Source: Cymodocea nodosa (Eukaryota > Streptophyta > Magnoliopsida > Alismatales > Cymodoceaceae). From it: a stretch of DNA of 64,000 nt. The notes under the pieces are model-generated. The model was given only the letters and a program-made list of their open reading frames with translations, had not been told where the DNA came from and did not search any database. The DNA is taken from contig CM072337.1 in the NCBI GenBank assembly GCA_036874045.1, positions 7,874,001-7,938,000 on the forward strand, given 5' to 3'. The position numbers and the translations under genes were made by a program. Shown here piece by piece: positions 24,111 through 34,395 of the stretch. Position 1 is the stretch's first letter. Every line of letters starts with the position of its first letter.

Positions 24111-26082
24111 TGTCGATTAATCTTCACTGTGCACTATAGAACTTAGTGGAAGTAAAGATTATGAAACTAGGGTTTTACCATGGTAGAAACACGAAAGGTT
24201 GTCAGTAAAACATTTTTAACTTTTCGAGTTTATAAACGGATAAATGAATTCAATCATTGAAATCATAAATATAAGATCCATTACTGATAAATAACTCGAA
24301 TGCTTACAATAACTGTACGAGTTTTACAACCGACAAAAGTAGAATACTTAGCGTAACTGTTCGTGTAAAGAAAATAACTTCGGGCTAAGTGAAAAGTGAA
24401 AAACTCGAAGACTTATGATAACTATTCGAGTTTTGTGAGTAGTAAAACACATAACTATATGACAAATGAGAATAGTTATTGTCATAGTTTAAGTCTTTCA
24501 GAAAAATATAAGAATATTAAGTTAACTGTACGAGTTTCTCGGATGGATAGGCATAAAAGTCGAAGAGTTAAACAAAACTGTTAGAGTTTCAACTTGAGAC
24601 ATAATAAAGCAATGAAATTCAACACGTGCATAATTCTAACTTAAGGAGTTCAGATATTTTCAGATACTTATAAACCCAACTATCTGATGCTCAGATGCAT
24701 TTCGAAGAGTTACCAGATAACTTACCGAACATTCACTTAAGATATGCATTTAGGCTTCAACACGTGTACTTCAGGAAATAATAAAATATTCTTTTGATTG
24801 TTTAAAACATAACTGTCCGGTATATACAATATAGCCTTCCGAAATCACAAAAAATTCAGATAGTTAAGAACTAACAAGCTTGTATTTCACTAACAGTTCA
24901 GAAATGTACTTAATTAATGTTAATTTCCTGAAATTTTGCAGATTCTTTCATTAAAGCATATAATAGTTCATAATAGTTGAATTATTATATGAGAAATTGC
25001 TCCCCCTACATAAATGTAGTCTAAAGAATCTATGGCGTACTTAAACTAGGTTGCCAAGCCCTAATAGATTTGGCATTAAAAGGTCAAATAGCTTACTTAA
25101 GTTGGTTACTAAGCCTTAAATAGATTTGAGTCTCTCTCCTTTTTTTTTTATATATATATGAATTAAATACAGAAATTAGTAGTAGATTTAACAATTTAGA
25201 CTTTCTGGCTTTTATCTTATTCAATTTACAAAAGATAATTCATAGAGATATACTTTCAAGAACTTAAAAGAATTCAATAATGAGTACACGAACTTAAGAA
25301 AATAAATACAGTACATTATGTGTAAAGAGTAGATAATAACAAAGAAAAATAACAAAGATTATATGCACAGATTATGGTAGGATTATTATAACACCTGGAA
25401 AATAAATTAAGCTTGAGTACATTGCCCCCCTTTTTTTTTGTTTATATTCATATATATATATACTTTATGTATTACCTCCCACAATATCATCTTTTTACGT
25501 GATCACAATCCCTTGTTTAGGGGAAAAATAACCAATTACTCAATGACAAGTGAGAACAAGTATATATATATATTTTTTTAAATATAATCTGAATTACTTG
25601 CAAAATGAGTTTTCAGTCAACACATCCCAAACCAGTTGGTTTAAGTGACTAGGGTTTAAGATCCCCCAACGGACTTAATTACTCAAGTCAAAAAGGAAAT
25701 AAAACAAGATAGTAAATTAAATTAGAGGCAACCACAATACTTAATTTTTCTAACAGTATGTTAATAACTTTCCATTAATAAACAGTACATACTTTCTATG
25801 TATTTTCCTATTAAAATCTCTGTAATAGCATATATATAAGTAACAAAAATACAATTGGTACTCACATTGAATCAAATTAACTTTCCTAAGTAATATTTCT
25901 AAATTTTTCTTAAATAAATTGACTTCAATAAAAATCAGAATTTCATAAATTCTTAACTACCAGAAAATAGTAATTTGAAAATAGATATTTTGTTTTGTTT
26001 TGTTTTTTTTTAATAATAAAGAAATTAAATTCTAAAACTACCTTTTTAACAAACCAAAATGCCATGCAATGAACAGGACAAT
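24111..26082 (-). other. Family B region between RNase H and ORF3
   Basis: Non-coding. From about 24990 to 24600 on the minus strand it resembles the first few hundred bases of an Athila LTR (compare 4990-4620). The stretch 24590-24130 is an array of TAACTATTCGAG-type palindromes leading to the ORF3 start. Purine-rich tracts occur at 25424-25439 and near 25007. A plausible reading is a promoter region for ORF3. TA-rich microsatellites lie at 25139-25160 and 25560-25580. Confidence 0.55.
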
Positions 26083-26805
26083 TTAAACATTAGATAACCT
26101 ACAGATACCAAGTTCTAATCGTAATTTTGAAAAGGTATTCTCATCTAAGGGTTTTGTAAATAGATCTGCTAATTGTTCTGTGGTAGGAACAAAATTTAAT
26201 ACTATTTTTCCTTTTATAACATTATCCCTTAGAAAATGATGTTGAACTTCTATATGTTTAGCTCGTGAATGTAAGACGGGATTTTTAGACAAACTTATTG
26301 CAGAACTACTATCATAGAAAATCTTAGTTGGTTCATAGTCTAAATTAAAATCTTTTAAAGTTTGTTTGATCCATAGGATTTGAGCACTGGAAAGTGCAGC
26401 AACTATATATTCAGCTTCAATTGTAGATAATGCTACACAATTTTGCTTTTTGCTAAACTATGACACTAAAGAATTTCCTAATAATTGACAAGTGCCACTG
26501 GTGCTTTTTCTTTCAAACTTACTTCCTGCGAAATCAGCATCACTATAACCTATTAAATTTAAAGAATTGTGTTTAAAGTAAAACAATTTGAAATTGATGG
26601 TTCCTAATAGATATTTAAAAATTCGTTTAACAACAAGTAGGTGTGATTCTTTAGGATTAGATTGGTATCTAGCACAAGTACACACACTAAACATAATATC
26701 TAGTTGGCTAGCTATTAAATAAAGTAATGAACCAATCATACTTCTATATTATTTTACATCTACAGTTTTTCTAGAGTCATCTTTATCTAACTTGGTGATA
26801 GTACT
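26083..26805 (-). pseudogene. Family B pol: RNase H (3' part, split by Athila)
   Basis: Reading leftward: a connecting stretch (KLDKDDSRKTVDVK), MIGSLLYLIASQ, CTCARYQSNPKESHL, GYSDADFAGSKFERKSTSGTCQLLG, a stop, STIEAEYIVAAL, YDSSSAISLSKNPVLHSR, QHHFLRDN and LADLFTKPL, ending at the stop at 26083. This is the copia RNase H domain. At 26805 it is cut by the Athila insertion, and the upstream RT continues at 44823 on the same strand. Target duplication GTACT lies at 26801-26805 and 44818-44822. Confidence 0.93.
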
Positions 26806-29030
26806 TGTTTAGAATGAAAAAGTGCATATTATTAACGGTTAAATGATGGTTAATTGCATAATATTTAGCTTATTATATGAGAATTAAGCCATTATGTTAT
26901 AATTGCATTGTTATATGCTTTAATTGAAGAATCTGCTTAATTTGGGGGAATTAATGTTAATTTAGTGATTTCTGAACTATCGGTAAGTTGTAGGCTGTGA
27001 AATTCTTAAGTATCCAAATTTTCTGATATTTCGGGCAGTTATGTTTAACATACCGAACATATTCGGATAGTTACGTTTAACAGACCGAACATGTATCGAA
27101 TAGTTATGTTTAAATTGCCGAACAGTTATGTTTTAAGAGAATATTTTATTATTTCCTAAAGAACATGTGTCGAAACCATAATGCATGACTTAAGTGAACT
27201 TTCGGTGAGTTATCTATAACTATCCGAAATTGCAGCTGGGCATCAGATAGTTATCCTTGTAACTCTCTGAAATCTCTTTTTATTTATAAAATAGCTGAGA
27301 ACACATGTCATGTTCTAGGAAAGTGACTTAAGTGGATTTTCGGTGAGTTATCTCTAACTATCCGAAATGCATCTGAGCATTGGATAGTTAGCTCCGTAAC
27401 TCTCCGAAATGTTATTTTATGATTAAACTGCTATTGACACGTGTCGAGATCTGGTAGATTTACTTAAGTTATATATCGGTGAGTTACTTGTAACTATTCG
27501 AAATACATCTAAGCATCGGATAGTTAAGTTTATAAGTATCCAAAATGCACCTGAGCATCGGATAGTTAAGTTTATAAGTATCCAAAATGCACCTGAGCAT
27601 CGGATAGTTAAATTTATGCACGTGTTTTATAGTTAAATCAACGAAGAAAGTTCGTTGAGTTATCTGTAACTCCACGGACTATATATTTTCTAATATGCTA
27701 ATGTAGCAGTTGCAGGATAAAACAATTGGAAGAGAAAAAACCACATTTGCACGTATCGCGTAGGGAAAGAAATCATCGCCGTTGATACGAATGAAGGAAA
27801 TCCAACCGACCATTCAAGCAGAAGCAGTTACTATTGAAGAAATATAAAAGAAAAGAAGAAAAAAGAAGAAGTGTGTGATCGATGGGCGGACAGTGTGTGT
27901 AGAGGAGGATGAGCGTCGCAATTCTCTGAAGTTCCACACCAACTATTATCATCACCACCATAATCACCAACCATCGGAGGTCTGTGAGGATACTTGCCTG
28001 ATGTCGGGTCGATTTCGAGCCAAACACAGTGCCTGACAACCATTGTGAGGAGTGATCGCGTCGCGGGAAGGGAAGCCATTTTCACTAAGCGCTGACTCAT
28101 ATTTCAGGAGATCGTAAAGCTTTTAGCCTTGGCTTCGGGTTGATGCCTATATGTCGAAGAGGAGATCATCTTGCAATTTTGGACTCGCGATTCTATAAGG
28201 AGAGGAGACAGAATTGTAAGTGGTTTAATTTTCAATGGTGTAATCGCGTTGTAAGTAGTGTCGAAAGTATTTACTGTCAAGTGAGATTACTTTACATTTC
28301 ACCTTTCGCCCATTTCCATGTTCATATTAAAACAAAAATACCAAAAACAATTTATCTATGTTTTTATGTTGTATTTGAGAATTGTATTGTTTGTGTTGTA
28401 TCGTGATTAATGTTATCTTTGTCATTGTTGTGATTGTTTTATGTTTATTTTAGTTTTACAGTTTAATGAAATTGGTTTGTTCAAAAGACTTAAAGATTTT
28501 AATGGTTACTATTTGAATTATCTGAATGTTAGAATTGCTTAATGATAAATCCAATGTTAACTAACATTAAAGAGCTTAATTGATGTTATTTACAATCTGT
28601 GGAATCGCCCAATGGTTAGCCGAATTCCTCTGTAAATAGCAGTATTAAAAAGAAAAGACAGGCTCGTGGAGTTAACTTAAGTCCACGAGGTTAGTCTGTT
28701 GAGTTAGCCATAACTCAACGAACTTAGTCCGTTGAGTTAACTGTAATTCAATGGAGAGCTTATTGAATATGTAAATTTGATTGTTAACAAACGAACAGTT
28801 CTCAAGTTCTTCAGCAATTCCTTGTGGGATCAACATGTACTTGCACACTAATGCAATAGACACTGTGCACTTGCAGTTAAAGTACAAATTCGAATTAATA
28901 TCTAAATTGTATTAAAAGTTGTTTGTTTACTTTTAAAAGAGAGAATAGGCATAAAGATAAATTAATTAAGTAAAAATAGAAGTAACAAATACAAGTTTTT
29001 CTGGTGTAGTGCTGGGTAAACACAAATAAG
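26806..29030 (+). repeat. Athila 5' LTR
   Basis: This direct repeat of 42636-44817 has an extra 42 bp duplication at 27523-27606. It is full of TAACTATCCGAAA/GGATAGTTA palindromes (27341-27411 is clear), with CACGTGT boxes, followed by GTTGAGTTA palindromes near 28713-28740. The right edge is placed a few bases before the primer-binding site and is uncertain by about 10 bp. Confidence 0.9.
27523..27606 (+). repeat. 42 bp tandem duplication in the Athila 5' LTR
   Basis: Units at 27523-27564 and 27565-27606 are identical and each includes GCATCGGATAGTTAAG in part. The 3' LTR has a single copy, so the duplication arose after insertion. Confidence 0.85.
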
Positions 29031-29035
29031 TTTTA

Positions 29036-29053
29036 TGGTGCCATTACTGGGGA
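29036..29053 (+). other. Athila primer-binding site, tRNA-Asp type
   Basis: TGGTGCCATTACTGGGGA is a variant of the plant Athila site TGGCGCCGTTGCCGGGGA, complementary to tRNA-Asp. Three changes suggest age-related decay. A (GAATT)n-like pentanucleotide run follows at about 29052-29118. Confidence 0.8.
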
Positions 29054-29186
29054 ATTGAATTGAATTGAATTAAATTAAATTGAATTGAATTGAACTGAAC
29101 TGAATTGAATTGAATTAATATAAGCAACTGTTAGAGCTGTTTCGTTTAATAGCCAGAGTTGTGTGTTTTCTTCTGTAATTGAAAAT

Positions 29187-30074
29187 ATGGCATATGCTTA
29201 TGCTCAAAGATTTCTGAAACCTGTAATTAGTATATGTGAATTCTGCAATTCTGAAAGACACGACATTTCTGACTGTTTGAAACTGACACGTTTGCAGATG
29301 GTTAGATCCCATGAACAACAAATGAATTATCCTTAGTATAATAGATCTGAGTATGAGAATCCTATAGTTTACCCAATTGATGGTCAGTATAGAATGTATA
29401 ATATGTTGAGAAACACTGAAGTTTGGGATAGGTATGATAGACTAGAGCAAAATATGGACAAACTGGAATACTTTATGTGTCAGCAACAAGAAGTCAACCA
29501 ATTAAACTATAAGGAAGCATATTTAGAACCTAAAAAGGATATAATTTACGAAACTGAAAAAACCATAATGAAAATTGATCAAAAATTGAATGCAATGAGA
29601 TTAGATGATCTGGAAAGAAAATTAAAAGCATTAGACGAATATACAATGAAAATACAAGTTATGCAATAGGACAATGAAAATTATAATGTTATAAACCTAC
29701 ATAATTTGCAGAATATACAGCAAGCAGAAAATACTAATGCAAGAGAATCTAAAGAATGCACTTTAAAACTAAAAACAATTGAAGATCATAATCACAAAAA
29801 TGATATACAAAAATATCATGAGAGTAATGAAAATCTGGAAGATGTATGTATAACATTAAGATCTAGAACTGATATACCACCAAGAACTCAAAATGAAAAT
29901 GATATGAAGGTGGATAAGAGTAAAAATCAAAATGATAATGAAAATGTAATAGCTGAAAATCTAGAAATCACTGAAGAACAATTTGAATTTGCGAATGAAA
30001 CTAAAAATGATCAAACAAATCAACTAAAAGAAAAAGAGTCTTTGAAATCAAAATCTTTAGCACCCTATCCTTAA
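29187..30074 (+). pseudogene. Athila gag remnant: nucleocapsid end and linker
   Basis: ATG at 29187 starts MAYAYAQRFLKP. A CCHC zinc knuckle, CEFCNSERHDISDC, lies at about 29235-29276. Then come a coiled-coil-rich, Lys/Glu-rich linker (29394-29669) and an Asn/Glu-rich segment (29706-30074). The retrotransposon gag capsid domain that normally precedes the knuckle is absent: only about 130 bp lie between the primer-binding site and this ATG. Stops occur at about 29335 and 29667. The nucleocapsid would bind genomic RNA. Without a capsid domain this copy could not build particles by itself. Confidence 0.75.
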
Positions 30075-31073
30075 AGATTACAACAAACAATACCTGAAAA
30101 ATAAGAGAAATTCAGAGAAATTTTTGAAAAAGTACAAGTTAACATTCCTTTGTTAGATCTATTGTAGAAAATGCCACCTTGTGCTAAATTTCTTAAGGAT
30201 TGGTGTACTAAGAAAAGAGAGTGAAAAGTTCTTAGAAAGGTCTTTTTAGATGAGCAAAGTAGTTCCCTATTTCTACCACAAATTCCTAAAAAGTTATCTA
30301 ATCCTGGAATCCCTGTTATATCATGCATCATAGGAAATACCATTCTAGAAAGAACCTTAATAGACTTAGGTGTAGGTATAAATATTATGCCAAGTGATAT
30401 ATTTGCATCCTTAGGATTAGAAGGCTTAACTCCTACTAGTACGGTTATTCAATTAGCTGATAAAAGTAAAAGATACCATAGAGGAAAAATAGAAGATGTC
30501 TTAATTAAAATCAAAAACTTTATATATTCTATTGATATTGTAATTTTGGATTCCCAACAAATTAAGCATAAAAATAGTGATACATCTTTAATTTTGGGAA
30601 GGCCATTTTTAGCAACATCAGGGGTTGTTATAAATTGTAAAACTGGAGTAATGAAGTTAGCATATGGTAATGAGGATACTTAATTAAATATTTTCAAACC
30701 AGAAAGGTTTGAGGAGTTAGAATTGTCCTTACATACCATAGACTTTTTAGAGGATGAAGGAGATATGTTAGATGACGTGATTCAAGAAGAATTAAATAGG
30801 CAAATCAATTCTGAAATGTTAGAAGAAAGTGAAAGCATAAATATAGAAGGAGATATGGAAGAAATTAATTTAGAAAATGATGATGTTTAATTAGGAGCTC
30901 TAGCTTCTGATGGGCAACATTTAGAATTAAAACATTTACCTCCTGAATTAACCTATATATTTCTGGAAGATAAACGAACCTATCCAATCATTATTGCTTC
31001 AGATTTAAAAGAGGATCAAAGAGCTAAATTAAAAGATGTAGTAAAAAGTTATAAAGAAGCAATAGGATGGACT
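30075..31073 (+). pseudogene. Athila pol: aspartic protease and linker
   Basis: In the typical Athila context (FLPQIPKKLSNPG..., then CIIGN) is the active-site block LIDLGVGINIMP (about 30357-30395), where the usual Ala/Ser after DLG is Val. It is followed by LGL, VIQLADKS, and the flap/C-terminal ILGRPFLATSG block (30594-30626). After a stop at 30680 an acidic linker leads to the RT. Several stops lie in 30070-30230. This is the polyprotein-processing protease of Ty3/gypsy elements. Confidence 0.85.
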
Positions 31074-32579
31074 ATGACTGATATAAAAGGGTTAAGTTCA
31101 ACTTTATGCTGTCACCACATATATTTAGAAGAGAATGCTAAACCTGTTAGAAATCCTGAGAGGAGATTAAATCCAAACCTTAAAGAAGTAGTCAGGAAGG
31201 AAATAGTTAAATGGTTAGATAATGACATAATTTATCTGATTTCTGATAGCTCGTGGGTTAGTCCAATCCATGTAGTTCCCAAGAAATCAGGATTAACAGT
31301 TATTAGGAATGAAAGTCAAGACTTGATACCTATTAGAATTCAATCAGGTTGGAGAGTATGTATAGACTATAGAAAGTTGAATGTTGTGACTAGGAAAGAT
31401 CATTTTCCCCTACCTTTTATAGATCAAATGTTGGAAAGATTAGCAGGGCAAGAATATTTTTGTTTCCTAGATGGGAATTCAAGGTATAATCAAATTCCTG
31501 TAGCATTAGAGGATCAAGAGAAAACAATTTTCACCTATCCTAATGGAACTTATGCTTTTAAGAGAATGCCATTCGGATTATGCAATGCGCTAGCTACTTT
31601 TCAAAGGTATATGTAGGGCATATTTACTGGAATGACTGAAGATTTTTTAGAAATATTTATAGATGATTTTACTGTATATGGCAACTCATATGAAGCCTGT
31701 TTAAAAAATTTAGACGTAATATTAAAACGTTGTGTGGAAAAAAATCTAGTTTTAAATTGGGAAAAATGTCACTTCATGGTTAAACAAGGAATAGTCTTAG
31801 GGCATGTTGTTTCTAAGAAAGGGTTGGAAGTAGATAAAGCTAAAATAGAAGTAATTTCTAATCTACCAGAACCTAAATCAGTAAAAGATATTAGATCATT
31901 TCTAGGACATGCTGGTTTTTATAGAAGATTTATCAAAGACTTTAGTAAGATAGCTAAACCTTTAACTAATCTATTAAAAGATGTTCCATTTAACTTTGAT
32001 AAAAATTGCAAGGAAGCATTTTTCAGACTTAAGACTAGTTTAATTTCAACTCCTATAATTCAAACACCTGATTGGAACTATCCATTTGAATTAATGTACG
32101 ATGCTTCTGATTTTGCTGTAGGAGCGGTGTTGGGACAGAAGATAGAAAAATCTCCTAGAGTGATTCATTATACAAGCAAAACCTTAAATGATGCTTAAGT
32201 TAATTACACAACTACTGAAAAAGAATTATTAGCTGTTGTGTTTGCTTTAGAAAAGTTTAGATCATATCTGATTGGAGCTAAAGTAATAGTATACACAGAT
32301 CATTCAGCTCTAAAACATCTAATAAAGAAAAAAGAAACTAAACCTAGATTGATCCGATGGATATTATTATTGCAAGAATTTGATCTAGAAATTAAAGATA
32401 AAAAAGGTTATGAGAATGTAGTAGCAGATCATTTATCAAGATTACAAATAAAAAAATCAAATATTGAAATTAAGGATAATTTTCCTGATGAACAATTAAT
32501 GACCATCAAAACAATGCCTTGGTATGCAGACATAGTTAATTATTTAGTTACGGGTCTAACACCTAAGGATTGGAGTTGA
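31074..32579 (+). pseudogene. Athila pol: reverse transcriptase and RNase H
   Basis: RT blocks in order: NPNLKEVVRKEIVKWLD, WVSPIHVVPKK, WRVCIDYRKLN, HFPLPFIDQMLERLAG, FCFLDGNSRYNQI (the usual GYSGY changed to GNSRY), FAFKRMPFGLCNA variant, and the catalytic FIDDFTVYG near 31650. Next are HVVSKKGLEVDKAK, FLGHAGFYRRFI, and the RNase H with YDASDFAVGAVLGQ (about 32097), [18 protein letters not shown] and [10 protein letters not shown]. Only two stops, at about 31614 and 32196, interrupt this long stretch. RT-RNase H followed by integrase is diagnostic of Ty3/gypsy. The sequence is Athila-like. Confidence 0.95.
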
Positions 32580-32591
32580 CAAGATAAGAAA

Positions 32592-33822
32592 TTGTTTTTC
32601 TCAAGAGTAAAATATTACTATTGGGAAGACCCATACTTATTTAAGAAATGTCCTGATCTTATTTTAAGGAGGTGTGTTCCAGAAACTGAATATTCGAGCA
32701 TATTGTCTTTTTGTCATGACCAAGCTTGTAGAGGGCATTTTGGTTCAGGGAAAACTACTGCAAAAATTTTTCAATGTGGGTTTTATTGGCCAACACTATT
32801 CAAAGATGCTCATAAATATTGTTTAAGTTGTTTAAGATGTCAACAAATAGGAAGAATATCAAAGAGGAATATGATGCCTCTTAATCCTATTATTGAGGTT
32901 GAAATCTTTGATGTGTGGGGAATAGATTTTATGGGTCCATTTCCTATGTCTAATCAATTTAATTACATATTGTTGGGGGTGGATTATGTATCTAAATGGA
33001 TAGAAGCTATTCCTACAAAATCTAATGATAACAAAGTGGTAATACAATTTATAAGAACAAATATATTTGCTAGATTTGGAATACCTAAAGCTATTATCAG
33101 TGATAGAGGAACTCATTTCTGTAATAGAAGTTTTGAAGCCTTAATGAAGAAATATGGAGTAAACCATAAAATTGCAACATCATATCATCCGCAAACAAGT
33201 GGACAAGTAGAAAGTGCAAACAAACAAATTAAGTTAATCTTAGAAAAAGTAGTGAATCCTACTAGAACAGATTGGGCTAATAGATTGATAGATGCACTTT
33301 GGGCTTATAGAACTGCTTATAAAATGAGCTTAGGTATGTCACCTTTTAGGCTAGTATATGGAAAAAGTTGTCATTTACCTGCTAAAATAGAACATAAAGC
33401 TTATTGGGCATTAAAAAACTTTGAACACTAATTTAAATCAAGCTGTTGAAAATAGAAAAATGCAATTAATTGAATTAGAAGAATTTAGAAATAAAGCTTA
33501 TTCGAAGACTGTAAGAGAAAAGGAAAAAATGAAATTCTAGCATGATAGAAAATTATTCCTAAAAGCTTTGAAATAGGACAAGAAGTATATCTTTATATGG
33601 CTAGACTCCATAACCATCTAGGAAAATTAAAATCTAGATGGGTAGGACCTTACATAGTTTGAAATATTTATCCTTATGGAGCTATTGAAATTGAAAATCT
33701 TAAAAATCAGAATATATTTAAAATAAATGGACAAAGACTGAAACCTATTCTGAAAACACCAAAAAGCTCATTTGGAATTATAGAAGAAGTTAGAGTAGAG
33801 GACTACTCGAGCTTTACTTAGT
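32592..33822 (+). pseudogene. Athila pol: integrase
   Basis: The HHCC zinc finger is seen as CHDQACRGHFG ... CLSCLRCQQIG (about 32713-32850). The DDE core has WGIDFMGPF, GVDYVSKWIEAI, IISDRGTHFCN and YHPQTSGQVESANK, then DALWAYRTAYK and the family-typical CHLPAKIEHKAYWA. The frame is clean to 33429. Past a stop and frameshift, the C-terminal part with KSRWVGPYIV and INGQRLKP continues to about 33822. No chromodomain is seen, as expected for Athila. Integrase joins the cDNA to chromosomal DNA. Confidence 0.95.
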
Positions 33823-34395
33823 AAGAAATTAGTTTTTTATGTTTATAAGAAATATATATATATATATATAAAATATAAAAAATCGTTGCGGTTCAATCGA
33901 CTAGATCCATCGGTATGACCAGAACATAAAAAATATGTATATTAATTTTCAAAAAAAATGTTGGTTTTACCGAAACATAGTATCAGTTCAACCGAAAGAA
34001 AAAAATAATAATAATAATAAAAATAATTTTTTTTTTTATTTTTAGGTTTGACCAAAACATAGTATCAGTTAAACCGGTAAAAAAATAGAAAAACTATTAT
34101 CTATAATATTATTATTATTATATTTGCTTGTATGGGGAGTTCGTTGAGTTATGCTTAACTCAACGAGCTTACTCCGTTGAGTCTTGAGTTAGTCAACGAG
34201 CTTATTCCGTTGAGTTAACTGTAACTCAACGGAGTACTATAGCTAAGACTGCGGATAAAATAGTAATAGTTGGTTCGAGAAATGACCTGATTACTCGCCT
34301 AAACTTAGGGCTTATTTAAACTAAAACTTAGGGTTTTGGGGGCATTATCCGGCAAATCATTTAGAATCTAGAACAGTAGAAATCAGAGCGATTCC
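33823..34395 (+). promoter_or_regulatory. Athila spacer with palindromes upstream of ORF3
   Basis: Non-coding. It holds a (TA)n run near 33850-33870, two diverged copies of an ACATAGTATCAGTT unit (about 33976 and 34062), an (AATAAT)n run, and three GTTGAGTTA hairpins. The clearest hairpin, at 34206-34233, has 12 bp arms and a 4 base loop and is perfect. Its position before ORF3 fits a separate promoter or transcript boundary, which is inference. Confidence 0.5.

Noticed and set aside
27484-27675. Minus-strand frame with a thrice-repeated peptide
   Set aside because: It is produced by the 42 bp duplication in the Athila 5' LTR. The 3' LTR has no such frame.
33849-33871. (TA)n run as a possible origin or matrix attachment site
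   Set aside because: Simple repeat within a retroelement spacer. Several similar runs occur, and nothing else supports such a role.
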